The notes under the pieces were generated by a model. It saw only the letters and a list, made by a program, of their open reading frames with translations. It had not been told where the DNA came from and searched no databases. Positions 8,166 to 18,834 of a stretch of DNA of 64,000 bases are shown here, piece after piece; the first letter of the stretch is position 1, and each line of letters starts with the position of its first letter. A program made the translations under genes and the position numbers. The DNA lies in assembly GCA_014302835.1 (NCBI GenBank), contig CP060294.1, forward strand, positions 372,001-436,000, in the 5' to 3' direction. Source of the stretch: Pedobacter sp. PAMC26386 (GTDB taxonomy: Bacteria > Bacteroidota > Bacteroidia > Sphingobacteriales > Sphingobacteriaceae).

Positions 8166-8968
8166 ATGTTCAAAAGAGAGGAAGATCGGAAGTTAGTGCA
8201 AATATTGCACTCCTGTTATGTAAACAGGAGCAGAGAAGGCGAGCAATTTATTGCTGAACATGTTTTCAGTTACCAGATATCCGGAACACTCCATATGGAT
8301 GACGGGCATAAAACACATGTTTTTCAGGAAGGAGATTTCAGGTTTTGTAAACGGAATAATCTCGTTAAATTTAATAAACTGCCTCCTGAAAATGGAGAAT
8401 TTAAATCTATTTCTGTTCGTCTTGATCAGCAAACACTTCGTGATTTTAGTATAGAATACGGTTTTGATGCAGTTAAAAAGCAGGATAGTGAGATCATACA
8501 ATTGTTAAAACCAGATCCACTTTATAAAAGCTATATGGAGTCCCTTGCTCCTTATCAGCTTAAACGACCAGATGAAAAGCTATTGTCCTTAAAACTTAGA
8601 GAAGCAATTTAATCTTACTGCAAACCAATCCAGAGCTGGCGGGTACCTTGTTTGATTTTACAGAACCTGGTAAAATAGATTTGGAAGCCTTTATGAGTAA
8701 CAATTTTCATTTTAATGTAGAAATGCGGCGGTTCGCTTATTTAACAGGCAGAAGTCTGGCTACTTTTAAAAGAGATTTTGACAAGATTTATCAAACTTCA
8801 CCAGGCAAATGGTTACAACAAAGAAGACTGCAAGAAGCATATTATTTGATTAAAGAAAAAGGCAGAGCAGTCTCTGATGTCTATCTGGAAGTCGGTTTTG
8901 AAGACTTGTCACATTTTTCTTTCGCTTTTAAGAAAAAATATGGACATGCACCTTCGAAAATAGGGTAA
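8166..8968 (+). pseudogene. AraC-family transcriptional regulator broken by a one-base deletion
   Basis: The first part (8166-8612) is an N-terminal sensor domain with cupin-like character (VFQEGDFRFCKRNN). It stops after LKLREAI. From 8612 in another frame the protein continues as LLQTNPELAGTLFDFTEP and runs into a complete double HTH AraC domain (LTGRSLATFKRDFDKIYQTS and VSDVYLEVGFEDLSHFSFAFKKKYG), ending at 8968. A single missing base near 8604-8609 explains the break. The ATG at 8166 is preferred over the in-frame GTG at 8139 because the GTG lies inside the preceding hairpin. If real, only a truncated sensor is made; if a sequencing error, the gene is an intact ~266-residue regulator, probably of the neighbouring SDR gene. 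Confidence 0.8.
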
Positions 8969-9260
8969 TAACCAACCAGACTTCCCCGCCTATAGCTTTC
9001 ATGTCATTTTGAATAGCTGGTATTACCCTCAAAATATCAAACGTTTGCGCAGTCTAGAATTCGACCTCAATGTAACAAATCTATTATCTTAAGAATAGAA
9101 AGTTAATCTGTGAACCAAAATGTGGGTTAATTGATACAGAAAGGAGGATTATGAACTAGATATACTCAAAGTGGTAACATCTGCCGGAAATGAAATTAAC
9201 CTAAATATTTATTGAGCCTCAACCTGGGCATTATATAAATTAACCTAACCAAAATAAATC

Positions 9261-12200
9261 ATGAACCATTACGACTCTAATTCGTATGGGGCCTCGTGTT
9301 TGAAAGATAAGATACTTCTAGTAACAAAACTGACCACTTTGCTGCTCGTGTCCAATTTCTTACAATTGAGCGCCTCTAGTCATAATTATGACCATTCCCC
9401 AATAGAAACAGCTCTTTCAACTCCGGGAATTAACTTTGCTAAAATAGACATCGGTGGAAAAATCCTGGATGAAACCGGACAAGGCCTGCCCGGAGCAACA
9501 ATTAAAGTCAAAGGTACTACACAAGTAGCTGTTACTGATCATAATGGAAAGTTCATTTTGAAACAAGTAGATCAGAATGCCATACTCGTAATCTCTTATG
9601 TAGGCTATATTTCTCAGGAAATTAAAGCCCGTTCACAGGTCAATCTTAGTCTCGTTGCCGAAGCCGGTAACTTGGAAGGTGTAGTTGTTGTTGGCTTTGG
9701 TGTACAGAAAAAGGTCAGTGTGACCGCATCTATTGTAACCATTTCTAATAAAGAATTGCTGCAAACCCCCGCTGCTAATATTAGTAACGCACTGGTCGGC
9801 CGTATGCCTGGATTAATTGCACAGCAATCGTCCGGAGACCCTGGTGTTGACGGCTCTTCCTTATTAATCAGAGGGAAGGCAACATTGAATTCCTCCGCTC
9901 CTTTAATCCTTGTAGATGGAGTTGAACGGCCTTTCAATAGCATTAGTCCATTTGAAGTAGAATCAATCAGTGTTTTAAAAGATGCGGGTGCTACAGCAGT
10001 ATATGGTGTACGCGGTGCAAATGGAGTTATTTTAGTGACAACCAAAAGAGGAGTTGAAGGGAAAGCCAGAATAAATCTGACTTATACCACTGGTTTACAA
10101 GAAGTGACCAGGGTAGCGAAATTCGTAGACTCTTATAATTTCGCAACTTTAATGAATGAGGCATTGGGCAACGAAGGTAAAAGCCCTATCTATGACCAGA
10201 CCGCATTAGACGCTTACAAAAATCATACAGACCCGTATCTATATCCTGATGTTGATTATGTAAAAGAATTTCTAAAACCTTTTGCTCCTCAGCAGAACAT
10301 TAATATCAATGCAAGTGGAGGTACTAAACTGGTTAAATATTTTGTCAGTGGAGGTTATTTATCACAATCAGGCTTATTTAACCACACCAATGACAGAGAT
10401 TTTAACGGATCGATCAATTATAATCGTTTCAATTTCAGATCAAATGTTGATGTAGATGTAAACCCAGATTTTCGCTTAAGTGTGAATCTGGCTGCAAGAA
10501 ATGAAGTCAGAAATGGCCCTAGAGGAGGGACTGGGCGTCTATTTAGTTTGCTCATGCGTACCCCGCCTAACAATGGCCCACTTTTAAATCCTGATGGAAC
10601 TTACGGAGCCGGCCCATCTCTTACAGATAATGTACTTGCTGAATTCTCTTACCAGGGATACACAAAAGATTATACTAATCTGATGGAGGGAACTTTTACA
10701 GGAGTTTATAAATTGGATAAAATACTAAAAGGATTAAGCGTAAAGCCTATGCTAGCCTTTACCAACCAGTTTCGTCAGCAAACTTCGCGTTACAGAGGAT
10801 CCGGATCTGGTGATTTTTATACCCGTTATCAGCTCAAAGGAAAAGATGCCGATGGCAACTATATCTATGGAGCGCCAATAGGTACAGATAACCCCATTTT
10901 AAATTTTGCACAAACGTTTGTGTCAGATGCAGATAACTCTTACAGAACCATTCAGTTTGAAGGTTCAGTCAATTATGCAAACTCTTTTGATAAACATAAT
11001 GTTACCGGACTTTTACTCTATAACAGGAGCCGTAAAACGCTAAATCGGACACAAACATTTGACTGGCCATTCTCCTATCAGGGCCTGGTGGGCAGGCTGA
11101 CCTATAACTGGGATAACCGTTATCTTGTCGAAGCCAATATGGGATATAATGGCTCTGAGCAGTTTCCGGATGGTCATAAATATGGTCTGTTCCCCTCGGT
11201 TTCGGCGGGGTGGGTAATCACAGGTGAACCTTTCATGAAGAACTTAAAAGCGATCAGTTTCTTAAAACTAAGAGCTTCTTACGGACAGGTAGGAAATGAC
11301 AAAGTTACCGGAGATCCCCGTTTTTTATATTTGGATAATCCTTATACCACAGGTGGGGGATATTCTTTCGGACTCAACAACAACAATAATCCTGGTGGTA
11401 TCAATGAAGGTGCTTTTGGAAATAAGTTTGTGCAGTGGGAGAAAGCAAACAAGACTAACATCGGTCTGGAGTCAGCCTTTTTTGATAGCAAGCTGACCTT
11501 TAATGCAGATGTTTTCTATGAACGAAGAAGTAATATTTTAACTCTTCCAGGCACAATTCCTGCCACAGTAGGAGCTGCTTTACCTATCGTCAACCTCGGC
11601 ATTGTAGAAAATAAAGGTTACGAACTGGAAATAGGCTACAAAGATAAGGTGGGTACTTTTAGTTATTTCGTAAAAGCCAATATTTCTTATACCAGAAACA
11701 AGGTACTGTTCCGTGACGAACCTGAAGCCAAATATCCTTGGTTGCGTACTACCGGACAGAGTCTGGATATGCAATATGGTTTACAGACTGCAGGTTTCTT
11801 TAAAAATCAGGCAGAAATTGACAGTTGGGCGAAATCGAGTTATGATCCCGGACCACTGGGCAAATTACAGCCCGGAGATTTTAAATATGTAGATCAGAAC
11901 AAAGACGGTGTGATCGATGATTTTGACAAAGTACCATTACGCAATCCTACCACGCCCCGATATATTATGGGCTTTAATTTGGGGGGCTCTTTTAAGAATT
12001 TTGACTTCAGTATGCTATTGCAGGGTGCAGCAGAGACCGCTATGGTTGTTAACCTTGAAGCTGGTTATGAATTTTTTAACACGGGGAAAGCAATGGATAT
12101 CCACCTGAACCGATGGACACCAGAAACAGCCGAAACAGCTACCTATCCAAGATTGAGCTCTGCCCCAAGCAGCAGCATGCACAATTATATCAATAGTGAT

Positions 12201-12434
12201 TTCTGGGTTAAAGATGCGAGTTATGTCAGGCTTAAGCAAGCTGAAATCGGCTATACCTTCAGCCAGGGATTTTTAGATCGTATTAAAATTAGTTCGCTGA
12301 GGCTATACCTAAACGGTTCAAATTTGTACACCTGGAGTTCGATTAAATATCTGGATCCCGAAAATCGCAACCAGCGTGCCTGGTATTATCCTCAGCAGCG
12401 CGTATGGAGTGTTGGTGTAAATGTTACTTTTTAA
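9261..12434 (+). CDS. SusC/RagA-family TonB-linked outer-membrane protein
   Basis: A 1057-residue outer-membrane nutrient importer. The N-terminus has a hydrophobic export segment (ILLVTKLTTLLLVSNFLQL, about 18-36). A carboxypeptidase-regulatory-like domain follows (IGGKILDETGQGLPGATIKV and ISYVGY, about 66-120), then the plug domain with the SusC signature (LILVDGVERPFNSI, VLKDAGATAVYGVRGANGVILVTT, about 210-260), and a long beta-barrel ending in an aromatic-terminated strand (VNVTF). It is the first gene of a susC-susD-susC-susD operon, 18 bases before its SusD partner. The imported ligand cannot be told from sequence, as no glycan-degrading enzyme lies in the window. Confidence 0.95.
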   Translation: MNHYDSNSYGASCLKDKILLVTKLTTLLLVSNFLQLSASSHNYDHSPIETALSTPGINFAKIDIGGKILDETGQGLPGATIKVKGTTQVAVTDHNGKFILKQVDQNAILVISYVGYISQEIKARSQVNLSLVAEAGNLEGVVVVGFGVQKKVSVTASIVTISNKELLQTPAANISNALVGRMPGLIAQQSSGDPGVDGSSLLIRGKATLNSSAPLILVDGVERPFNSISPFEVESISVLKDAGATAVYGVRGANGVILVTTKRGVEGKARINLTYTTGLQEVTRVAKFVDSYNFATLMNEALGNEGKSPIYDQTALDAYKNHTDPYLYPDVDYVKEFLKPFAPQQNININASGGTKLVKYFVSGGYLSQSGLFNHTNDRDFNGSINYNRFNFRSNVDVDVNPDFRLSVNLAARNEVRNGPRGGTGRLFSLLMRTPPNNGPLLNPDGTYGAGPSLTDNVLAEFSYQGYTKDYTNLMEGTFTGVYKLDKILKGLSVKPMLAFTNQFRQQTSRYRGSGSGDFYTRYQLKGKDADGNYIYGAPIGTDNPILNFAQTFVSDADNSYRTIQFEGSVNYANSFDKHNVTGLLLYNRSRKTLNRTQTFDWPFSYQGLVGRLTYNWDNRYLVEANMGYNGSEQFPDGHKYGLFPSVSAGWVITGEPFMKNLKAISFLKLRASYGQVGNDKVTGDPRFLYLDNPYTTGGGYSFGLNNNNNPGGINEGAFGNKFVQWEKANKTNIGLESAFFDSKLTFNADVFYERRSNILTLPGTIPATVGAALPIVNLGIVENKGYELEIGYKDKVGTFSYFVKANISYTRNKVLFRDEPEAKYPWLRTTGQSLDMQYGLQTAGFFKNQAEIDSWAKSSYDPGPLGKLQPGDFKYVDQNKDGVIDDFDKVPLRNPTTPRYIMGFNLGGSFKNFDFSMLLQGAAETAMVVNLEAGYEFFNTGKAMDIHLNRWTPETAETATYPRLSSAPSSSMHNYINSDFWVKDASYVRLKQAEIGYTFSQGFLDRIKISSLRLYLNGSNLYTWSSIKYLDPENRNQRAWYYPQQRVWSVGVNVTF

Positions 12435-12452
12435 TTATTAGGACAAAGGATC

Positions 12453-14153
12453 ATGAAAAATATAATAAAATCAGGATTAATACTTGCAGTCACGGCTGTC
12501 TTATTAACTTCTTGTGATAAAAGAGGCTTTTTAGCTCCACCTCCGTTGACTAATGCCCTGGACAAAGAAAAGACCTTTACCGACCCGGTAAATACGGATA
12601 AATTTTTGGCGAATTGTTATAATGGACTCACCGGTGGGCTTGATGATTTTGGTAACGGACAAAACTATGCGCTGATTAGTGATGAAGCTGAAGCAGGCCC
12701 GGCTTACCTGGCAACTAATGGAGTTAATTTTGGTTCAGTCGATGCCTCTAATAATCTTGATAATGCCTATGGAGGATTATATACCTATATCCGTCGTACC
12801 AACGTCTTGTTGAGCAATCGTGAACTGATGAATGGTTTTGATAAAACCATAAAAGACAAATTTGTTGCTGAAGCACAGTTCCTGAGAGCATTTTTTTACA
12901 GTGAATTAATTAAGCGTTATGCAGGTATTCCAATTGTCACTTCGCCGGTAGCCTTCGAAGATCTGAAAGATGCTGCTGCGCAAGCGAAGTATAAAGCAAA
13001 TCTGAAAAGAGCAACTTATGCCGAATCTGTTGATTTTGTAGTAAAGCAATTGGATTCTGCGGCTGCAATATTGCCCTGGGCGGTAACATCCGATTCTGAT
13101 CGCGGAAGAGCTACGGCAGCAGCCTGCGTGGCCTTAAAAGCCAAGGTATTACTGTATGCAGCGAGTAAATTGTTTAATAATAATCAACCTGCGGCAGGGA
13201 ACGAGCCTGGTAATTCTTCAAATCCAGTTACAGGCTATCCCAATTATGATGTCAACCGGTGGAAACTGGCTGCCGATGCCTGTCGGGAGTTCTTGACAAA
13301 AAACCAGGCAAACAGTAACTGGTATTATCTATATACAGGCGGTTATGATAAACTGTTCACAGAATCAAGAGATGCTTCAAATCATGAATTGATCTGGTAT
13401 CGCCAGGGAACTTCTAATTCTGCAATCTACTGTAATCCTGCCGGTCGTTTGGGTGGATACGCCCATAGTCAGACGCTGTTAAATCTGGTAGATAAATACG
13501 AAATGACTAATGGAAAGCAAAAAGATGAAGCGGGATCCGGTTATGATGAACAGCAGTGGTGGGTAAAGCGTGACCCCCGTCTGGGAATGAGTTTCGTTAG
13601 AGATGGCGATACTTATAAAGGAGTGACGCTTGAATTCTGGCCAGGTGGTAAAGATTATAATGATACCCATAGAACAGCTATTTTCTTTCGCAAGTTTCAG
13701 CGGGCAGATGAGAATACTGGGTTGCAAAAATGGCATTATATCAGGATGGCAGATATTTACCTGATGCTTGCAGAAGCAGAAAATGAAGTTAGTGGTCCAA
13801 CTGCAGAAGTATATACCAATATAAACCTGATCAGATCAAGGACAGGGGTGGGAATGCCAGGTATTGCACCAGGCCTGAACCAGCAGCAAATGCGGGATAA
13901 GATTCGTAATGAAAGGGCCGTAGAATTCGCATTTGAAGCTCAGCGTTATTTTGATGAACGCAGATGGATGATTGCAGAGCAAACTGAAAATGCACCTGTA
14001 TATGGTTTTAAAGTGAGTAAATCGGGAAATGTAATTACACATACCCGGTACCTGATAGAGAACAGGATTTTCAAGAAACGAATGTACCTGACTCCAATAC
14101 CCGTTGTAGAGATCTATAAAGGGGCAAGTATCGAGCAAAACCCAGGTTATTAA
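12453..14153 (+). CDS. SusD/RagB-family nutrient-binding lipoprotein
   Basis: 566 residues starting with a lipoprotein signal: hydrophobic stretch, then LTSC with Cys21 as the lipidated residue. SusD hallmarks follow: a TPR-like helical body with AEAQFLRAFFYSELIKRYAGIPIV (about 137-160), the C-terminal MADIYLMLAEAENEV helix, and RNERAVEFAFEAQRYFDERRW near 490. It forms the surface lid over the SusC barrel encoded immediately upstream. The stop is 12 bases before the second susC gene. Confidence 0.95.
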   Translation: MKNIIKSGLILAVTAVLLTSCDKRGFLAPPPLTNALDKEKTFTDPVNTDKFLANCYNGLTGGLDDFGNGQNYALISDEAEAGPAYLATNGVNFGSVDASNNLDNAYGGLYTYIRRTNVLLSNRELMNGFDKTIKDKFVAEAQFLRAFFYSELIKRYAGIPIVTSPVAFEDLKDAAAQAKYKANLKRATYAESVDFVVKQLDSAAAILPWAVTSDSDRGRATAAACVALKAKVLLYAASKLFNNNQPAAGNEPGNSSNPVTGYPNYDVNRWKLAADACREFLTKNQANSNWYYLYTGGYDKLFTESRDASNHELIWYRQGTSNSAIYCNPAGRLGGYAHSQTLLNLVDKYEMTNGKQKDEAGSGYDEQQWWVKRDPRLGMSFVRDGDTYKGVTLEFWPGGKDYNDTHRTAIFFRKFQRADENTGLQKWHYIRMADIYLMLAEAENEVSGPTAEVYTNINLIRSRTGVGMPGIAPGLNQQQMRDKIRNERAVEFAFEAQRYFDERRWMIAEQTENAPVYGFKVSKSGNVITHTRYLIENRIFKKRMYLTPIPVVEIYKGASIEQNPGY

Positions 14154-14165
14154 TCTCAATCATTA

Positions 14166-17090
14166 ATGAAATTCACCATGAATTATATATCAGATCACAG
14201 ACTTAAAAAGCACTGTTTACTCTTGGCTTTTCTCGTAATGATTTACGGAAATACAGCCGGGCAACAAGTGAAGCAGGCAAAAAATGATACCATTATTATA
14301 GATACCTTAAATCTGCCATGGAATATCCGTGTTCCCATGAAATATTATACAGGAGCGGTAAGTGTAATTACCGGACAGGAGATGGCACGGTTCAGGGTGG
14401 CAAACAACACCAACATGCTGGCTGGCAGACTTGCAGGTTTAATGACAAATATGGGTTCGGCGGAACCTGGAAGTGATAATAGTAATCTATCGGTCAGAGG
14501 AAGCAGTTCATATTATAGTGGTTCCCCGAAAATTTATGTTGACAACATGTCCATTGGTTTTGATCAGCTTGATCCTTTAGAAATTGATCAGCTGGTTGTT
14601 TTAAAAGATGCCGCTGCGAATGCATCATATGGAATACAGGGCGCAGATAAGTCGATAGTGGTAACCACCAGACGAGGTGTCCCTTTTCAGAATAAGATTA
14701 GTTTTTATTCTCAGTTTGGTTTTGTTACCCCCAGTAAGGGGCCGGTGTTTTTAGGAGCCAAAGATTATATGACGCTTTACAATGAGGCTAACATAAATGA
14801 CGGAATTACTCCTTTTTATCCACAGGCTACTATCAATCAGTACGATAATCCCTCAAGGAATAAAGAACTTTATCCTGATGTAGACTGGCAAAAGGAGCTG
14901 ATCGCTAAACAAGCCATGCAACAGAAATACAATATCACTTTTTCTGGTGGAAATAATGATGTTCGTTATTTCATTCTGGGTGGTTATATGAAACAGGGCG
15001 GCCTATATAAATATGGAGATTTAAATGAAAAAAGCCTTGGCTTTAATACAAATCCTGGTTTTACACGCTATAATTTCCGTTCTAACCTGGATTTTAAGAT
15101 CAACTCTACCTTATCTGTCTCATTGAATCTTGCAGGCAGACTGGAATCTAAGAATTACCCTGGCGCAAGTGCTTCGGCTATCTGGAGTAATATTGCAATC
15201 TATCCCCCAAATCTTTTTCCTATGTTATATGCTGATGGGAAAATTGGTGGTTATAATCAAGGCGGGTTGGATTATAGAAGTAATCCGTATGGATTAATTA
15301 CTCAAAGTGGTTATAACAGGGAGGTTCACCGTAATCTGACAGGAACTACCAGTATCGTTCAGAAACTGGACAAGTGGGTTCCGGGATTATCAGCTTTTGG
15401 TAGTTTCTCCTATTATAATTTTAATTATAATAACGAAGGTGCCTCGATGGCCTTTGCAACCTATAACATGCAAGCTGACGGTACTTATCAGAAGTATAAT
15501 AATGATGTTCCCTATGCTTTTCGTGGCCGTGGCCAGGATCAGGACAGGATGACCACAGTGGTGGCAAAGCTGGATTATCAACACGCTTTTGGTAAAAATC
15601 ATGAAGTAAGTGCAAATCTGGGTTTCAATCAGACTGTTGAAAATGCAGGCTCAGGATTTATGGCGTTATCATCGCTGATTCCAGGACTGCCTTCCGGAGT
15701 TACTATCGGAGATAATTTCCCTTATGCAACCCAGGGTTTCTTTAGTTATTTGCATTATGCTTATCAAAAGAAATACATTGTAGATCTGAATATGAGCTAT
15801 AATGGGAGTGAAAACCTAGCTCCCGGTAAGCGTTTTGGCTTCTTTCCAACGCTGGCAGCCGGATGGATAATCAGTGAAGAGGACTTTCTGAAAAAGACTA
15901 AAGTAGATCTCTTAAAACTTCGCGCTTCTTATGGCTTATTAGGAAACTCTGACTTCTCCTTTCTGGACCGCGCATTCGGTGGACGCAACCGTTATCTATA
16001 TGCCAGTGCCTATACCTTTGGATCAAATTATGCATTGGGCCGTAACCCCATATTTCAAAGCTCGCGAGCTGAAGGCGCTATTGCAAATCCGGATGTGACC
16101 TGGGAAACCTCTAAGGTCTTGAATATTGGAATTGACGGAGCTTTTTTTGGGAATAAATTAGGCGTCACAGTAGATGCATTTCAGGAAAGAAGAAGTAACA
16201 TTCTTGCTTTTCCTTCCTCACAATCCAGTTTGATCGGTGTAGCCTTTAAACCTTTAAATGTAGGAAAGGTTGTCAATAAGGGAGTGGAATGGGATGTGAA
16301 TTATACGGATAAAATAGGCAATCTGCATTATACCGCCCATGCACTAGGATCCTATGTAAAAAATAAGATCATCTTTCAGGATGAGGTAGTCAGACCTTAT
16401 AGTTATATGAACCGTACCGGACTACCTATAGGAACCATATTTGGTTTAGAGTCTATAGGGTTCTTTAATAGCCAGGAAGAGATTAATAACAGTCCTTTAC
16501 AAACTTATGGGCCAGTACAACCTGGTGATCTTAAATACAAAGACCAGAATGGTGACGGACGTATCGATCAGAATGACGGGGTCGCTATTGGGAAACCCTT
16601 TAATGCACAATTTACCTACGGTGCTCAAATTAACCTGAAATATAAAAGTGTTGATCTTACGGTATGGTTTCAGGGAACAGGTAAAAGAAGTGTGAACATC
16701 ATGAATGCTGCAACCTTTGGTCTTGCTGGTGGCGCGAAACCTTCCGAGTACGTATTGAACAGATGGACACCTGCAACAGCTGCAACTGCAGATTACCCGC
16801 GGTTATCTAACTCGGCAAAACAAGGAGATAACAATTATGTTTATTCGAGCTTCTGGAACCAGAACGGACAATACTTAAGGATAAAAAATGTGGAGCTAGG
16901 CTATAATTTTTCGCCTTCCATTTTAAAAAGCCTGCGAATTTCCAATGCCCGTTTTTATGTAAGTGCAAACAATCTGGCTACCTGGACCAAGCTAAAAGCA
17001 GATTACATAGATCCTGAATATACTTCAGCAGGTATCAGTGATTATCCGCGTACAAGAACATTCGTGATGGGTTTAAATGTTGAATTTTAA
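14166..17090 (+). CDS. SusC/RagA-family outer-membrane protein lacking the N-terminal regulatory domain
   Basis: 974 residues, shorter than its neighbour because the carboxypeptidase-regulatory-like domain is missing. A signal peptide (KHCLLLAFLVMIYGNTAG, ending near residue 32) is followed within ~35 residues by the plug domain (VSVITGQEMARF, LSVRGSSSYYSGSPKIYVDN, LVVLKDAAANASYGIQGAD) and then the beta-barrel ending in VMGLNVEF. The usual GANG after the Tyr-Gly motif reads GADK. Export could start at the second ATG (14178). It sits 12 bases after susD1 and 9 bases before susD2, so it is within the same operon. Lacking the extra domain may change how it is engaged by TonB. Confidence 0.92.
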   Translation: MKFTMNYISDHRLKKHCLLLAFLVMIYGNTAGQQVKQAKNDTIIIDTLNLPWNIRVPMKYYTGAVSVITGQEMARFRVANNTNMLAGRLAGLMTNMGSAEPGSDNSNLSVRGSSSYYSGSPKIYVDNMSIGFDQLDPLEIDQLVVLKDAAANASYGIQGADKSIVVTTRRGVPFQNKISFYSQFGFVTPSKGPVFLGAKDYMTLYNEANINDGITPFYPQATINQYDNPSRNKELYPDVDWQKELIAKQAMQQKYNITFSGGNNDVRYFILGGYMKQGGLYKYGDLNEKSLGFNTNPGFTRYNFRSNLDFKINSTLSVSLNLAGRLESKNYPGASASAIWSNIAIYPPNLFPMLYADGKIGGYNQGGLDYRSNPYGLITQSGYNREVHRNLTGTTSIVQKLDKWVPGLSAFGSFSYYNFNYNNEGASMAFATYNMQADGTYQKYNNDVPYAFRGRGQDQDRMTTVVAKLDYQHAFGKNHEVSANLGFNQTVENAGSGFMALSSLIPGLPSGVTIGDNFPYATQGFFSYLHYAYQKKYIVDLNMSYNGSENLAPGKRFGFFPTLAAGWIISEEDFLKKTKVDLLKLRASYGLLGNSDFSFLDRAFGGRNRYLYASAYTFGSNYALGRNPIFQSSRAEGAIANPDVTWETSKVLNIGIDGAFFGNKLGVTVDAFQERRSNILAFPSSQSSLIGVAFKPLNVGKVVNKGVEWDVNYTDKIGNLHYTAHALGSYVKNKIIFQDEVVRPYSYMNRTGLPIGTIFGLESIGFFNSQEEINNSPLQTYGPVQPGDLKYKDQNGDGRIDQNDGVAIGKPFNAQFTYGAQINLKYKSVDLTVWFQGTGKRSVNIMNAATFGLAGGAKPSEYVLNRWTPATAATADYPRLSNSAKQGDNNYVYSSFWNQNGQYLRIKNVELGYNFSPSILKSLRISNARFYVSANNLATWTKLKADYIDPEYTSAGISDYPRTRTFVMGLNVEF

Positions 17091-17099
17091 GATTAGAAG

Positions 17100-18779
17100 A
17101 TGATGAAATCAATCCAAATAATAACAAAATTCCTGACGCTCGCTTTTGCAGGATCAGTAATCCTGGTTTCCTGTAAAAAAAGCGTTCTGGACAGGCCTCT
17201 TGACTTAGATGTACAGGAAGCGACCATCTTTGCAAACATCGTATATACAACAGATTTTGTGACCAATATTTATGGTGGTTTACCAAATGGCTATACTTAT
17301 TTTTCGAGCACACTAAATGAATGTGCAACTGATGATGCCAGAAATTCAAATCAGGCAAATAGCAGCTACCGTTTTACCAATGGAAGCTGGGGATATACAG
17401 CGAATGCAGATGATATTTATAAAGCTACTTACGGCAGTATCAGAAATTGTAATGTATTCTTTGAGAATATTTACCTGGTTAAGGTTAAAGATCATTCCAA
17501 TGATATTATTATCAATAACCTGAAAGCGACCGAACAAAGAGACCGGCTTACCGGAGAGGTTTTTTTCTTAAGGGCATTTTACTATTTCGAATTGCTAAAG
17601 CGTTATGGCGGGGTACCTTTGGTGACCAAAACTCTAACTACAAAAGACAATATCGATCTTCCTAAAAATACTTTCGAAGAGATTACAGCGCAGATTAGTA
17701 AAGATTGCGACTCTGCTTTTAAGCGTCTGCCCGCAACCTATATTGGTACTTCCGATAATTATTATGGCCGCGCAACAAAATGGTCGGCCCAGGCATTGAA
17801 AGCTCGTACTTTATTGTATGCCGCGAGCCCTTTAAACAATCCGAACCGCGATGTTACCAAATGGAATGCAGCAGCAAATGCAGCAAAACCATTTTTTGAT
17901 GGAACGGCTCCTTTTTCACTTCCTTCAGGAATATCCGGATATGAAAGTGTATTTAAAGGGAACACATCAACTAATACAGAAGTGATCTGGAGCAGACCTG
18001 AAGCTAATGCCAACTATGTAGAAAGAGCAAATTATCCTGTTGGTGAATTTAATGGGGGCGGGGGAGTTTGTCCTTCACAATATCTGGTAGATACTTACGA
18101 AATGAAAGACGGTTTACCGATCACTCAATCTCCTTTGTATGATGCTGGTAGGCCCTATGATAACAGAGATCCCAGGTTTGCTTCAACCATCTTATACAAT
18201 GGAGCCTCTTTTAAAAGCAGGACAATTGAAACGTTTACCGGTGGGGCAGATGGGCCGCAGAAGCAAAATGGAACAAGAACCGGATACTATATGCGGAAAC
18301 ACATGGATCTGACACTTGATTTAGGGGCGAACAGTCCCGGAAACAGTCAGCATAACTGGGTGCATTTTCGGCTGGCAGAAATGTTGTTAAATTATGCAGA
18401 GGCACTCAATGAAAGCAATGGGCCAACCGGAGATGTTTATCTGGCCATCAATAAAATTCGTAAAAGGGTAAATATGCCTGATTTGCCAAATGGTTTAACT
18501 CAGGAACAGATGAGAGATCGGATCAGAAATGAACGAAGAATTGAATTATGTTTTGAAGGTCACCGTTATTGGGATGCAAGAAGATGGAATATTGCAACTA
18601 CCGTCTTTAACAGGTCTTTAAAAGGGATGAAAGTTGAAAAGAATGGAACAACCATTTCTTATACTCCTTATGATCTGGATAACCGGATATTCACTGCGAA
18701 CATGAACAGGTATCCGTTTCAGCTCTCAGAATTACAAGCTAATCCGAATCTCATTCAAAATGAAGGATGGGGTAAGTAA
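17100..18779 (+). CDS. SusD/RagB-family nutrient-binding lipoprotein
   Basis: 559 residues; lipoprotein signal with Cys25 (ILVSC). Family landmarks are FFLRAFYYFELLKRYGGVPLVT (about 153-174), FRLAEMLLNYAEALNES near 422 and RNERRIELCFEGHRYWDARRW near 477. It is the partner lid of the preceding SusC protein and the last gene of the four-gene operon, which ends in a strong hairpin shared with the convergent tRNA cluster. The two SusD proteins are clearly different in sequence, so the pairs likely bind different ligands or different parts of one ligand. Confidence 0.95.
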   Translation: MMKSIQIITKFLTLAFAGSVILVSCKKSVLDRPLDLDVQEATIFANIVYTTDFVTNIYGGLPNGYTYFSSTLNECATDDARNSNQANSSYRFTNGSWGYTANADDIYKATYGSIRNCNVFFENIYLVKVKDHSNDIIINNLKATEQRDRLTGEVFFLRAFYYFELLKRYGGVPLVTKTLTTKDNIDLPKNTFEEITAQISKDCDSAFKRLPATYIGTSDNYYGRATKWSAQALKARTLLYAASPLNNPNRDVTKWNAAANAAKPFFDGTAPFSLPSGISGYESVFKGNTSTNTEVIWSRPEANANYVERANYPVGEFNGGGGVCPSQYLVDTYEMKDGLPITQSPLYDAGRPYDNRDPRFASTILYNGASFKSRTIETFTGGADGPQKQNGTRTGYYMRKHMDLTLDLGANSPGNSQHNWVHFRLAEMLLNYAEALNESNGPTGDVYLAINKIRKRVNMPDLPNGLTQEQMRDRIRNERRIELCFEGHRYWDARRWNIATTVFNRSLKGMKVEKNGTTISYTPYDLDNRIFTANMNRYPFQLSELQANPNLIQNEGWGK

Positions 18780-18796
18780 GCAATAGGATAAACAAC

Positions 18797-18830
18797 AAAA
18801 AAGGCTCACGTAATTTACGTGAGCCTTTTA
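18797..18830. terminator. bidirectional terminator between susD2 and tRNA cluster
   Basis: An almost perfect palindrome centred at 18814: aaaaaaggctcacgtaa on the left and ttacgtgagcctttta on the right, about 15 bp of stem with a one-base centre. A-rich on the left and U-rich on the right, it can act in both directions for the convergent susD gene and tRNA operon. Confidence 0.85.
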
Positions 18831-18834
18831 GCAG

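Noticed and set aside
9614..10045. 143-codon open frame on the opposite strand of susC1
   Set aside because: Antisense shadow of a well-supported SusC gene.
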